From the NCBI RefSeq assembly GCF_014529535.1, contig NC_050738.1, positions 13,160,062 through 13,224,061 on the forward strand: DNA of 64,000 nucleotides. The letters run 5' to 3'. The translations under genes were made by a program, and so were the position numbers. This DNA is from Bradysia coprophila. Its lineage: Eukaryota > Arthropoda > Insecta > Diptera > Sciaridae. Positions within the stretch are counted from its first letter, which is position 1, and each line of letters begins with the position of its first letter. This document shows, piece after piece, positions 49,496 through 61,435 of this stretch. The notes below the pieces were generated by a model. It searched no databases and had not been told where the DNA came from. It saw nothing but the letters and a program-made list of their open reading frames with translations.

Positions 49496-51582
49496 ACTCC
49501 TATAAATATACCAATTTAAAATAATTTATGAATTTACCAACGAAATGGGAAAAGTGCATTTCGAATGGGACTTTAACGTGTCTTCTGTTTCGTCTTTTTT
49601 TAGCGTTTTCTCAATAAAATCCTTCATAATAATAAAATTGAATGGTTTTATGAAACACCAGCATCTGGTTCACTCAATTGCCATTATTGTATTTTTAGTA
49701 TTCGCATAAACATTATGGTTAAGTGAACAAATTTAGTATTTGATTTCGATTTCAGTTCATCTTGTCGTAAAGACTTTAAATGAATGTTTAATAAGCTATT
49801 GGTTTTCATTGAACATTTTCTTTAAGTTGTATCCACTCGGCATGTGGCCAAAAAAAATCATTGATGCATTTCATAGCAAAGAACAAAGCAAAGAACGGTT
49901 ATTGATGCGACCGGATGATCAATGTTTTTTTAGGCGCTATATGCGAGACCGCAGGCCGAGTGAAACTATATTACGTCCCGCTTAAAGGAGCAATATTATA
50001 AGCAAGTTCACAGAAAAATTCAACAAAAGTTTTATTTTTCGTCACTGAGTAGTGAAAAAAAATTCATTTCAAGGAACTTGATTCCAAAAGAGTTCGTTTT
50101 ATTTCTCGTTTACGTTTTTTTGTCTTCTCTTCTCTCTATCAATAAGGAAATTTTAAATTTCACACCAAAGAACACCATTTATACATTGCGTTATCGCACG
50201 ATTATTTGTGTGAACAAAAGGTCATGAACCAAAGATCGTTAAAGTAAACATCCACCACACACTTAAATACAGACAACAAATTATATTGATTTTATTGATC
50301 TTAATTCGAAATTTCATTGAATTTTAGACACATTTTTTTTTATTCCTTTCATTGATCTATTTAATGAGACTACTGATAGAAACTTACACTTTTTTGCTTC
50401 AATGATTTTTACTGATTCAACGAAAATCCCTATTCTCATAATCCAACAACAGTTTCGATTGTGAACAACGCAATGTTACTATTCACAAGCTGTAGAATTG
50501 ATGTGATCCGGTCAGAGGATCAATCTTAACTGAATTTCTTTATCTTTCTTTCAAACCGACTGACTGAGAAACTCTAGGAATAAATACCAACTGAAAAATT
50601 AATTTCATGTGTCTATAGCAGTGTGTGCCATCAGTTCGTAAACATCGACTGAATGCGATTTTATTGTACATTAACATGCGTTCTACGTTGTCCTATCTCC
50701 AAAATAAATTAATTTTAAAATAAACATTTTGAAATGAATATATACAATACGACGCACTGCACATTTAACAGCCGACATCTGTGTTGTGTAGGATAACATT
50801 GCATATATGTAAAATAAACCGAGAGATGTGTGCTGGAAAATCGGTGCATTTGCCCAATAAAATTTTAATGGTGTACGGTAATGTACGCATGTTGCGGTCA
50901 TGAAAATTTTACGAATTTGATTGAAATTCCGTCTTAAATCTCAGAAAGAAAGAAGATTGAAAAATTATAATGGAATGTGATCTACCAACAAAGGGTGGTA
51001 TCGGTATGGCCTGGCCACATAATAAATCGTTTGGATATCAATAAATAAACCATTCGTAACTTTAAACTAAAAATAGAGAATAATCTGAGTAGAATGAACA
51101 CAATTTCCATTATGCATTGTTCGATAGTACTATCCAGTCAGAAATCGACTTCTTCTTAGGTACAACGTTGATAAGACGCAAAATTTAAGGGCAGGGGTTC
51201 GATTATGATTTTTCTGATTAATACTTACTTACTATGTCAATATATATGGTTTAACTTTTTGAAAATGGAAAGCATATCATCACTCATCAATGATTATCAA
51301 AATAGCAGAACTACAGTTAAATTGGAAATATTTCACTTCAATGTTTATCATACGTACCGCTATCATTAGAAACATATAAGCCACAGCATCAATCATAGAG
51401 GTAGACTACGGCATCAATATAACTTTGTTTGGCCCTTATACCAGTTACCAGAATTTTGTCAACATTAAAAATTGAAGGAAAGGTAATTTTGCGTCCAATA
51501 TTTCAAAGAACAAAAGAGTTGCTTACGTCACGTTGAATAAGTTCCACTTTTGTTTTTGGGACATATAATAGGTGTTGTGGAA
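49496..51582. other. Upstream of coiled-coil gene; gene-free
   Basis: AT-rich. An 81-codon frame at 49740 has no recognisable motif. No RNA gene seen. Confidence 0.4.
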
Positions 51583-52222
51583 GCCGTGGAAGCTCGTAAC
51601 ATTTGTTGAAGGAACCTCAAGAAATTTTTCTAAAGAACATTTCTTGGCGAAGAAAATTGTGAGTAGTGGCAGATTATGCGGTCTAGTCTTTTGAAACTTT
51701 AAGACGAATCGACACAAAGCTATATTGTAGCCTAAATTTGTGCGAAAAAATTATATATTTTCGATGATAACTTCCCATCTGCAGCCCTTCTGGAAAAAGT
51801 GAGACCATCGTTTTGTGTTAAAATGTGTCGGCTTTGAGTAAAAATAATAAATGTTTGTGGTGGTGTAAACCATAATTCCTCTAGGTAGTCTACCGCTATA
51901 GGTGTAACCTACTACGAGAAAACGCAATATTTCACTGAAATTGGAACAAATTCTGAGTTTTCTCATAGTAGACTACATCACCACATTGATCATTGTTACT
52001 CAAAGCCAACACTTCTTGACACAAACTGATGGTCCCACTTTTTCCAGAAAGGATTCGGATGGGGAGTTCCCATCAAAAATATTTAATCTGTTCGCACAAA
52101 TCTAGGCTACAATTTAGCGTTGTGTCCATTCGTCTTAAAGTAAAAATCATTTCAGTTTCAACACTGATGGAGTTAAAAGTAAATTTGTTTCAAGTTCAAA
52201 CGGTTCTTTACGACCGTGGGAG
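51583..52222. repeat. Fold-back element 1
   Basis: Arms of ~240 bp at 51583-51825 and 51985-52222 are inverted copies. Shared blocks include GTAGCCTA-ATTTGTGCGAA and CTTTCTGGAAAAAGTG with complements. The loop lies around 51830-51980. Short open frames on both strands are arm artefacts. Confidence 0.75.
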
Positions 52223-52278
52223 CTTCTAGAGACTAAAGCTTTTTTTGAATACGAATTAAGTTTCTTACATCAAAAGAA

Positions 52279-52776
52279 ATCCCAACAAAAATCTCTTCGA
52301 GAAAAGTGTGACGCAGTCTTTGAAGTACAATTTCTAAAATGAATGATATCGCTAGAGTTGACGCTTTCAGCTTCGATACGCAAAAATTAAATTTTACACC
52401 CAATTTTAGTTCAAACAAGCTGGCTTAGTTTTTCTCATCATCTGCCAAATAATTTTTACCTAAAAAAAAATTTGACTGGAAACAACCAAAATTTTACCAA
52501 AAAAATCTGCGTCGCATGTGGCAGATAAATTTTCTTGCTGGTCTGTTCCTGAACATTTGCCACTTTGCGACGCAGATTTTTTTGGTAAAATTTTGGTTGT
52601 TTCCAGTCAAATTTCTTTTTAGGTAAAAATTATTTGGGAGATGATGAGAAAAACTAAGCCGAATTTAATTTTTGCGTAACGAAGCTGATAGCGTCAACTC
52701 TAGCGATATCATTCATTTTAGAAATTGTACTTCAAAGACTGCGTCACACTTTTCTCGAAGAGATTTTTGTTGGGAT
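52279..52776. repeat. Fold-back element 2
   Basis: About 498 bp, almost fully palindromic. It begins ATCCCAACAAAAATCTCTTC with the matching complement ending at 52776. Arms run ~245 bp to a short loop near 52545 flanked by GTGGCAGAT / ATTTGCCAC. The arms carry GTGTGACGCAGTC and GATATCGCTAGAGTTGACGC. A diverged half copy lies at 55.33 kb. Confidence 0.85.
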
Positions 52777-52830
52777 ATCAGTCGTTTTAGAAGTTTTCGA
52801 ACACTGCTTTTCATAACAGTTTATAACAGA

Positions 52831-53172
52831 AATTCGGAAATTTGGCGAAATTTGAAAATTTGACGAAATTCGAAAATTTGATGAAATTCGAAAATTTGAC
52901 GAAAATCGAAAATTTGACAAAATTCGAAAATTTGACAAAAATCGAAAATTTAACGAAAATCGAAAATTTGACGAAATTCGAAAATTTGACAAAAATCGAA
53001 AATTTGACAAAATTCGAAAATTGGACGAAATTCGAAAATTTGACAAAAATCGAAAATTTGACGAAATTGGAAAAATTGGACGAAATTCGAAAATTTGACA
53101 AAAATCGAAAATTTGACGAAAATCGAAAATTTGACAAAATTCGAAAATTGGACGAAAATCGAAAATTTGACC
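52831..53172. repeat. 18-bp minisatellite
   Basis: About 18 units of AAAATTTGAC(G/A)AAA(T/A)TCG, alternating between a GAAATTCG and an AAAAATCG form. Because 18 is divisible by three, every frame without a stop stays open, giving spurious 108-163-residue frames on both strands. Starts ~55 bp from fold-back element 2. Confidence 0.95.
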
Positions 53173-53185
53173 ATTCAAGAAATAT

Positions 53186-53440
53186 CTACAAAACCCCAAT
53201 TGACCCACCCATTTCCAACTTTCGACATTTTTCACATATGCCCCTCTGTTCTACTCGTAAAACTCTGAGACTTTGCCGAAGAAAGTAACTCTCTATCTGC
53301 CACCATTCACAAAATAACTCTAAAACCCTAATTGACCCACCGATTTCTAACTTTCGACATTTTTCACATATGCCCCTACGTTCTACTCGTAAAACTCTGA
53401 GACTTTGCCGAAGAAAGTAACTCTCTATCTCTCATAATCG
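53186..53440 (+). repeat. ~128-bp tandem duplication
   Basis: Two units (from ~53186 and ~53314) share AATTGACCCACC, TTTTCACATATGCCCCT and GCCGAAGAAAGTAACTCTCT. Near-identical. Confidence 0.9.
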
Positions 53441-54477
53441 CAAAAATATTAGTCCTTTCATCCTACGCTCGAGTAGCTCAAAATTTGGTCACTCTAATCA
53501 CTCTAGCTCAAACGAATCTGCCCCGATTTTTTGTTTGAATCGTGTTACGAATACCTTTCATTTGATGGGTCGCACGCCTCTGTAGGTTTCAATACAGCTA
53601 AGCTACAGCCGAAAACGCGTTCCCGACCCTCGAAAACCTCACTCAGAAACCATTTCGAGGCCAATAAAACAAAATTCTGGTTTTTCCTGGGGTAATGGCG
53701 TATCACATATTCATTTTTATGCCCACCCTGAGGTTCCTGCAAAATTTCATGGAGATTGGATGACTAGTTTCCGAGATCGACCGTCGATAGATAGATAGAT
53801 AGATAGATGGAAACATACAGAGTAAGTTGAAAGATTTTGATTGTTTGGGAAAAGTCAATTTGGTGTCTTTTGTATGAAAAGTGACCAATTTCAAAACGAT
53901 GTTTCTGCGGAAATTTTAAACCTACATAGTCGAGTGATAGCTCGTTTTGCTCGTATTTGAAGCGAGAATATGATAGAATATGTTTTGTAGTGATATAAAC
54001 CAAAGGGTAGAAACTGAAATGTTCGGCTATATATAGTTGCCGCGTCTCAAAAAAATTTCTTCGTTCTTTTTTTGGAAGTTAGACTGCGTCAAGTCCTCCG
54101 CTATCGCTCCGGACATGATATTTGTGCATGAACAACATCGAAATGAATGGATTGTATTAAAAATGATTAACAATACAACATCAGCTGTATACACAGTGGT
54201 AGTTGGTCGTTACAAAAACGTGTAGAATACAAGGCAGAAGGTGCATCCTACCGATCTTTTGTTTATTGGAAGTTGCGATTAACTTTCTATTTCAACATTA
54301 ACCACACGAATCAAAACATTTTGTTCGCAAATGTTTGTACAAAGTAGTCAAAACAAAGTCTTGATTGTGCACATTTCTTTTTAACTCTTGATTCATGTGA
54401 TGGAAATTGCGTCTTTTCAGTCTCGTGCGTCGTGTGTTTGTTTCATGATTCAACTAAAACAATTGATCGCCGTCGAA
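53441..54477. other. Repeat-derived spacer with (GATA)n
   Basis: A GATA microsatellite at 53785-53808 follows a TTTCCGAGATCGACCG block, the same layout as the short tandem run that follows ATTTACTCAAGATATCGACG in family A. No gene seen. Confidence 0.5.
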
Positions 54478-54927
54478 TGTAATCCACGCAATTAGTTGTA
54501 TAAATTAAACGTTCGATTGAGCTTTTTTCTCCTTTGTTATTTTATACCGGTTCGTTTTTTTCTTGATTTAGTATGGAAATGAAAACATAAATTAAGAAAA
54601 CATAAATTAACTTTGTTAAGAAAGAAGTTTTCTTCAATTTTTTTGGACCAAAATGTTTAAAAAAGTTTCTAGAATCGAATTGCATTAACAGATTCTGTAA
54701 AAAAAAAATTGTTATTCTGTTAATGCTTTTCGATTCTAGACACTTTTTCAAACATGTTGGTCCAAAAAAAATGAAGAAAACATATTTCTTACAAATCTTA
54801 TCTTAATGTTTGTTTCCATATTCCATACAAAATCAAGAAAAAAACGAACCGGTATAAAATAAGAAAGGAGAAAAAAGCTCAATCGAACGTATAAATTTAT
54901 ACGACTAATTGCGTGGATTGCTTTACA
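54478..54927. repeat. Fold-back element 3
   Basis: 450 bp. Outer arms TGTAATCCACGCAATTAG / CTAATTGCGTGGATT and inner arms GATTCTAGA-AAGTTT with complements meet at a loop near 54700. Central bases are A/T runs. Non-coding. Confidence 0.85.
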
Positions 54928-55169
54928 TGGATTTACGAGTGTAAGGTTGATTCGTGTGAAAACAGAAAGCTTTCTCGTGGTGTCTGCTACCCATAATGGT
55001 GTAGCAAGTTTTTCCGATTTTGTATTTTCCGCAAGGATTTTTCGCAAAGTTGTGGTGTGGGACCTTTTGTTCACTACCGTATATTAATAGGGACCAATTG
55101 AAGAAAGAAAATCGTTTGGCCTACGGAAGTTTCGGATTCAGTGTCACCCGAACATTTCATGGCATGAGC
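54928..55169. other. Spacer
   Basis: Nothing recognised between fold-back element 3 and the minimal MITE. Confidence 0.3.
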
Positions 55170-55209
55170 CACGGCAGAGTAAAATAACTGTTAACTTTAC
55201 TCTGTCGTG
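55170..55209. mobile_element. CACGGCAGAG MITE, minimal copy
   Basis: Only 40 bp: the two inverted ends (CACGGCAGAGTAAA and TTTACTCTGTCGTG) with almost no interior. Flanked by CATGAGC / AATGAGC, a 6-of-7 target duplication, so it moved or was deleted as a near-solo pair of ends. Confidence 0.75.
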
Positions 55210-55332
55210 AATGAGCGGTTGATAGAAAGAAGAGATTTTGTTTACTTGAGTGACACAGTTTTCCGTTTCTCCTTCCGAGTTTTCTTTTTCCTTTCCTCTC
55301 GTATTCAGTATCCGCCAAAAAACCCTAAAGGG

Positions 55333-55558
55333 TGAAAGTGTGACGCAAGTCCTTGTTTCTACTTACAAAATAACTGATATCGCTGAGGGTGACGCATTTT
55401 TCGCCTCAACGCAAAAGTGTTATCAACAAAAAATTGAACCAAAAAATTTAAGATAGAAAATTTTAGAAAACAATTGCGTCACAAGTGGCAGATGATTCAG
55501 GACATATTTTTCTCTATTTGAACTATTTTCCTAACGGTAGTTTCCTCAACATCTGCCA
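55333..55558. repeat. Diverged relative of fold-back element 2
   Basis: Contains GTGTGACGCAAGTC, GATATCGCTGAGGGTGACGC, TTGCGTCACAAGTGGCAGAT and CATCTGCCACT, in the order found in one arm and loop of the element at 52279. The second arm is not recognisable. Confidence 0.5.
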
Positions 55559-55805
55559 CTCCTAGTTCGTTGGAGTTAAGGGGGAGAAGTCAAAAAGTTG
55601 CTGTAAATATGCTCCGCCGTCCTCAAAAAATTTTTGTTAAAACATTTTTGGTACTGGACTTGCGTCACGCCCGCTAACTAACGTGTGGGCATGAAACTTT
55701 CTGTTAATTATTTTTCCTATCTGTGAGATACTTTAAAATGAGTCAAATTCAACATAAAGTGGGCTTTTCTTTGCCCACAATGATATGTTTTAGATTGTAT
55801 TTGTT

Positions 55806-56257
55806 CACGACAGAGTAAAGTTAACCAGGCAGGAGCGCTTGTTTGACTAGGGACCTGAATAATCTAGTAGCCCTTGATATTTTGCGAATAAAATTTTTCA
55901 ATTTATGTCAGTGTTCATTTGAGTTCATTTTCATCCCGTGTAACGCCACCCCTGGAGTTAGTCTGGCTTCCAGGTAAAATAAAGTTTTGTACCATTGGTC
56001 GATTACAAGACTGAAGATGGTTAGACCACGCTAACCTCTGACCGCCACTGGTTCCGGAGGTCGAAACAGCATTTTATCTCCACTTTCGCTTCACGCGATC
56101 CATGGGAAAGGGAAGAGTAATTGTGCTCTGTTTGTTTGTTTGTTTTGGTGATTGTTCTGCATATTAGATAACGCCACCCCTGGAGTTAGTCTGGCTTCCA
56201 GGTAAAATAAAGTTTTGTACCATTGGTCGATTACAAGGTTTATTTTACTCTACCGTG
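55806..56257. mobile_element. CACGGCAGAG MITE, copy 3, with insert
   Basis: Ends CACGACAGAG and CTCTACCGTG with a perfect 7-bp target duplication ATTTGTT (55799-55805 and 56258-56264). The left half matches copies 1 and 2; a 297-bp insert has replaced ~45 bp of the right half. Confidence 0.85.
55941..56237. repeat. Insert with 69-bp direct terminal repeats (TRIM-like fossil?)
   Basis: Identical 69-bp direct repeats at 55941-56009 and 56169-56237 (starting TAACGCCACCCCTGGAGTTA) enclose ~160 bp. The layout resembles a terminal-repeat retrotransposon in miniature, an LTR-kin fossil. No clean target duplication is seen, so a simple local duplication is the alternative. Non-coding; identical repeats suggest it is young. 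Confidence 0.5.
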
Positions 56258-56264
56258 ATTTGTT

Positions 56265-56649
56265 CTATATAAACAAATACAGAAAAACAAAAAAAGGACC
56301 CATAGGTCCAGTGACCGGAGCTGGAAAATCTTGATTCAAATAATTTAACCTATTTCTGAATGAATTTAAATTTTTTGGCATGTACTCTATAAAGACGCAA
56401 GATAAAATGGCATTTAGCGCTAGGAAGGCTCTGTTTTGTTAGTAGGTAGCGCAAAGAGACTAGTTAGTAGCTTCAGAGTGCCGTTGATAACTTTACAGTT
56501 CGTTGATTCATTGCGCAGAATCAGATTGTGGAACTTGTTTCTTTTCGAGATAACTCTAAACTAGCGATTAGACAACAAATATATTAGCTGTTCATTTCAG
56601 ATACAAAGAGTATTACAATCAGTTCGGCAACACAAGTGATTAGTACAAC
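56265..56649. other. Lipase upstream region
   Basis: A TCAGTT initiator-like word at 56619-56624 lies ~30 bp before the ATG, and TATATT at ~56579 lies about 40 bp above it. Weak promoter evidence only. Confidence 0.35.
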
Positions 56650-57923
56650 ATGAAGTTAGACTATATTCTCATCGCCATAGTGCTGGCCAGTGAAGGTAAA
56701 ATAAGGTCTTTCCAATTTCTGTTTATTAAATCAACTTTTTATTCGTCAGTTGCTGCATCACCCCTTCTCACCAAAGAACACAACTGGAATTTAATTGCAG
56801 ATGATGGCGGGAGAATGCATTTGATTGACACAGCAATTAGTGTAACATCGAGCAACGAGCCACGATTCGTTGCATTCAACGACGTTGTGTTTCGTCTATT
56901 CACACGCACTAATCCAACTGTTGCGCAAATCATTACTATTTACAACGATGGGCAATTAACTAGCAGCGCTTTCAATCCAAACCATCTAACCAGACTCCAC
57001 ATTCATGGTACGCCTACAACATACTAAATGCTTGATTTTCAAGTTAACTAACCTCCACACACTTTCAAACTTTCAACCTACATGTTGGAACGGTGGAGGA
57101 GCAAATACGGGTGCGTCAATTAGAAATGCCTTTATTCAACGAAGTGATTTTAATGTATTCACTGTCGATTGGAGTGTGGGTGCAGTCACTCCTAACATTG
57201 CTATCGCTCGTGGTCATATAAATGCAGTTGGGCAAGTAGTCGCGCAATTCATTGATTGGCTGAATGTGCACGGACTTCCGTTTAGTAATATTTCGGTAAT
57301 CGGTCACAGTTTGGGTGCACATGCTGCAGTAAGTGTGCTATCGAATGTGAAACGATTGTCGAATTTATTCATTTGTTGAAATCAGGGAGCGACAGGCAAA
57401 AGAACAACACGTGGAAAGCTCGCTACAATTGTTGGCTTAGATCCGGCTATTTCCTTTTTCTCCATCGACGATCCGGCGAACAGACTTCACTACTCAGATG
57501 CCGATTATGTGGAAGCTATCTTTACAGATGTTGGACAATCGGGGTTTGAACTACCACTAGGACATGCAAATTTTTATCCAAATTGGGGAACAGCTCAACC
57601 AGGTCATACTTCATCGTTGATTGAATGATTGAACCAAGTTGTGATATAAGTTCTATGAAACTGTAGGCTGTGGCATTGATATTAACGGACTTTGTTCGCA
57701 TGTCATTGTCACCGAATTTTATGCGGAATCGATAAATCCCGGCAACGTTTTCGGTGCTACACGCTGCCGTGACTTCAATGATATCCGTACACGAAACTGT
57801 GTTAGCAGTGGTGCTGGAAGGCGTTTGGGTGGAGAACCAGTTAATGATGGTCCAAGTAATCCAGATAGTGTATTTTTCTTGAGCACTCATGCGGCTCGTC
57901 CGTTCGCACAAGGACCACGCTAG
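56650..57923 (+). CDS. Secreted pancreatic-lipase-family lipase / phospholipase A1
   Basis: Alpha/beta hydrolase of the insect lipase group that includes phospholipase A1 and yolk proteins; hydrolyses lipid esters outside the cell. Exons: 56650-56695, 56750-57007, 57084-57328, 57386-57602, 57667-57923; phases close, 340 residues. Signal peptide MKLDYILIAIVLASEVAA. Catalytic triad visible: Ser177 in GHSLGAHAA, Asp202 in GLDPA and His267 in GLCSHVIV; also TVDWSVGA and HADFYPN-like GHANFYPNWG. The expected intron 2 (57008-57083) starts GTACGC and has CTAAC-type branch sites, but ends AT where AG should stand; exon 3 from 57084 restores IHGWNGGG exactly. No other AG nearby keeps the frame. Either a splice-site mutation has damaged the gene, a rare GT-AT intron is used, or the base is wrong. 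Polyadenylation signal at 57940. Confidence 0.85.
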
Positions 57924-57939
57924 ATTTCATTTCTAGACC

Positions 57940-57945
57940 AATAAA
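57940..57945 (+). terminator. Lipase polyadenylation signal
   Basis: AATAAA 16 nt past the stop codon. Confidence 0.7.
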
Positions 57946-58802
57946 ATGTTGTCGTTTGGGGAATGGTTTTAATTTCTGAGTTTTTTTCCATTAACTCGTT
58001 CTTCATAAAATTCGAGATCAAAGCGTTCTACGAAATCAATTTTTTTTGCCCTAAAAATTTTTCCGGAAATCGATGAAAAATAAAGTAATTAATGCGTAAA
58101 CGAGTGCCTTCGGGTGAATGAGACACCAATAAAGAACGTTGTGGTGCAAATGAATGAAAATTTCCGCAGAATCTACCGTAAGAAATTGACGAAAAACAGA
58201 ATTGCAATGGAGCTCCCCGCCACGGCCCGCAACTTCATTCAACCCTTGAAAATGTAAGAAATTCCTGAGCAGAATTTGTAAGTATAGTCTGGAGTCCAGA
58301 CTCTGGACTGAGGTTGGTGTACGCTGAAAAATGTGAGTACAAATCTGTTTTTAGAGTATTAGACGCGGGATGGGGAAGTAAAATAACAGCATAATATGAA
58401 GGTTACGTAAAAGGGTGAATTTACTTTTATCTTGGGGAATGAGCGGGAATGAGTGTATTTGGTACGTAAAAGGGTTAATCTGGTTTGACTTTCGTGTTGT
58501 CCATGTGCTTTCGGCTTTTCCGAAGCATATTTGCGGTTTTCTAGTTTTTCAATGTGTTCTCGGTTGCAAGCCCATTCTTCCGTTGTTTCCCGATCGTCCA
58601 AAGAACCACTCGGACACGAGTTTTTCATTTGATGTCGAGCAAGCAGACTGATGTTTGTAGATCAACGTTGTGGTTCAAGCTACTTTGTTTCTTGTACGGA
58701 CGACAATGTGGTGATTTACGTCAGTTAAGGACGTTATTGTCTGTACCAGTTGTGCATGGAATGTTCACATTGTTCTGAACAGGGTTGATGGTTATTTTCC
58801 CA
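57946..58802. other. Gene-free spacer
   Basis: A small palindrome AGTCTGGAGTCCAGACT lies near 58288. No gene recognised. Confidence 0.4.
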
Positions 58803-59715
58803 TTTTTAGACCCGTACGAAGTACTGGGGTCTTATGGGTTTACGCATACGTTTGTAACACGTCGAATTGGACTCCCTGAGTAAGGGGAAACCTATTGTGG
58901 TTGTCTAGAGATGCCAAATCCGCGAAAAAAAAAATGTCCGTCTGTCCGTCTGTCTGCACGATAACTTGAGTAAAACGCATCCGATTTTGAAAATTCTTTT
59001 TTTCCCGTTTGGTAATGTCAAAAGACAGGCTAAGTTCGAAGATGAGTGATTTTGGATCGACCCCTCCCGAGCTGTGGCCCAATAAGTGCTTTACGGTTTT
59101 TCGAAGATATCTCCGGACATTTAAACGTTAAACTTGTAAGTGATACGTCAAATAAAAGGTATTTACAATACCGATCGACAAAAAAAAAGTTTATGGAAAT
59201 CGGATGACCGACTCGTGAGTTAGACCCCTTGGTGTGGAACAGGCACAGGGCGGCAAGCAGTTTTTGCTTGTAGGTCGGCCACATTCGAACATATTTGAAC
59301 GTGGTGTATTTTGACAATATCTCGAGTAAATTTTGACCGAATTTCATGAATTTTTTTTTGTTTGAAAGGTATTAACGAATGTAAAGCGTCGGTACTATTT
59401 CCGGTCTCCTAACAAAATGGCTGTCGGCGGCCATATTGGATTTTAGTAAAATAGAAATATATTGGGAAAAATGATACTTAGAGAGTTTCTGTTAACATGG
59501 AAGTAATTTGTTATGTGTGTGGGGTTTCAGGGATTCCATATACGGACATCTATATATACCTATATACAGCTATATTGAGCTATATACAGGCATATAGAGC
59601 TATATAATAGCATATATTTATCTGTGAAATGTTTATTTATAGTGAAATATAGTTAAATATAGCGGTATATAGCTGTTTAAATAGGAATTTATGAAATTTG
59701 TCTTCGTACGGGGCT
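58803..59715 (-). repeat. Dispersed family A element, copy 4, inverted
   Basis: Read on the minus strand it ends in the hairpin and CTAAAAA, preceded by the GACGGACAGACGGACAT run and the shared ACTCACGAGTCGGTCATCCG and AAATGGCGGCC-like blocks. It stops at AGCCCCGTACGAAG and lacks the AAAACGAGCC start, so it is 5'-truncated. More diverged than copies 2 and 3, so probably older. Confidence 0.8.
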
Positions 59716-61036
59716 GTCTATATTGCCTCCGGCAATTTAGTTGTATATGATAACAAGACAAAGAGTGGATAATGTAAGTGATTTTAAAGGGAGAATAGTT
59801 TTTCAGCAGAGGAGAAAATGAAGTAAGAGAAATAAAGAGTTTCACATTAAAGGCTTTTGATACGAATAGGTGTTTCGTACGGGTCGGCGTTAGCTATGTT
59901 TAATCATTTCTTTAATCATTAATACCAATTTCAGTCTAGTCATTTCCGAATTTTTAGATTTCTCATCCTTTCCTGGTTTCTAATTGTTTTCTCATTGCTA
60001 GTTGTTTTCTGATTTCTGGACATTTCCCAATTTCTAGTAATTTACCGATTGCTAGTCGCTTCTCTGTTTCTGTACATTTGCCGATATTTGGTCATTTCAA
60101 GATTTCTGGGTGTTTTCTTATTCTTAGTGATTTCCCGATTTCAGTCTGTTTGCAAGTTCCTAGTCATTTTTCAATTTTTGCGGTTTCTAGTCTTCACTTG
60201 AGTCATCACCTGCTTTCTGAATCTTCGCTCACTCAGTAAGAGATATTAATGTGTATACGCATCTAATTTAATGCTAACTCCACCATATGTACACATTGAA
60301 CTGATGACCTCCTGGAGAGTGGAGAACTCTATTTCGGCGAGTAGGACGAATAAAAGAATGATTGTGGAATGTGGAATTGGAGAAGCAATTTCGTCACCCC
60401 TGCATGAGCTAGGCAGCACGTTCGATGAAATGAATGCCAGTTGGAGGTCCACAAATATGAGGATGTTGATGGTCCACTTATGAAAATCCAAGGATGTAAT
60501 GTGAATGGAACGAACGGCATGGACAGTGGTGAGATTAGTATGAGTTTCATAAGACAGGTAATCGCAAAAGTTATAACAGGTGAGATACGAACGACCAGGT
60601 AATTGATTTCATCTTGTGGAATTATATTGTGTCACATTGTATTGTGTTATACCTCAATATTTTCCGAGCAATGAAAGAGCTCAGGTGGTTGATCACGAAA
60701 ACACGTAGATAGGTAATTTTGATGATGTAACAGGTAATTTTTCTTGTGGCATTATATTATGTCGCATTGTATTGCGAGCTTATGAATAAAACGTGCAAAA
60801 GTAATAGTCCAGTCACTTAGTCCAGCGACGCTGATTGTTGTTAGTCATAAGTTAAACACATTTCGGATGGCGGTCCGGCGCTGTTCAATACAACGATACA
60901 ATGTGCACGCAAAGTATCAACGTATTGAACAAGGAGGGTAAAAAGGGGGATCTAAGTGGGTCACTCCACTGTTAGTGATTCAACGCTCAAGCTCTTCCGG
61001 AAAGACCACAGGGTCCTGTTCGAATGTGCAAGGTCA
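59716..61036. other. Gene-free spacer with degenerate pyrimidine repeats
   Basis: 59930-60200 is a degenerate ~22-bp repeat of TTTCTAGTCATTTCCCGATT type. The 60246-60550 frames on both strands have no recognisable motif. Confidence 0.45.
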
Positions 61037-61435
61037 AGGTATAAGAAACAATAACTAGGAAATTTCAGTACGAAATACATAGAAATTCCATACAATCAGT
61101 TTCTTATGCAAATTATTTGTGGTCACTTTTAGGAAAGTAGTTTCTCTTACAATTTCGTTTAGAACAAAATTGACAAAAGTTTCTTACAGTTTTTAACATT
61201 CAAAAGTATCGACATATTATACATTTCTTATTTTGCTTACTTCTCTCATTTCTCCATATACTCGTTATGGAGAAATGTGAGAAGTTGAAGAAATAAGAAA
61301 TGTATAATATGTCAATACTTTTGCATGTTAAAAACTGTATGCAAATTTTTTCATATTTTCGTTAATTTTTCATAAGAAACTACTTGCTGAAAAATGGTTA
61401 CAAATAATTTGCATAAGTGAACCTTGTTTCTTATA
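61037..61435. repeat. Fold-back element 4
   Basis: Outer ends GTATAAGAAACAA / TTGTTTCTTATAC; inner arms AAGTATCGACATATTATACA / TGTATAATATGTCAATACTT meet at a loop near 61262. No target duplication found. Non-coding. Confidence 0.8.

Noticed and set aside
52744-53288. Open frames of 108-163 codons on both strands with KFENLT/SNFRI repeats
   Set aside because: They result from an 18-bp minisatellite whose unit is divisible by three; both strands are open equally and no start or splice context exists.
60959-61025. tRNA-like GTTCGAATG box
   Set aside because: No D arm or anticodon stem can be folded around it.
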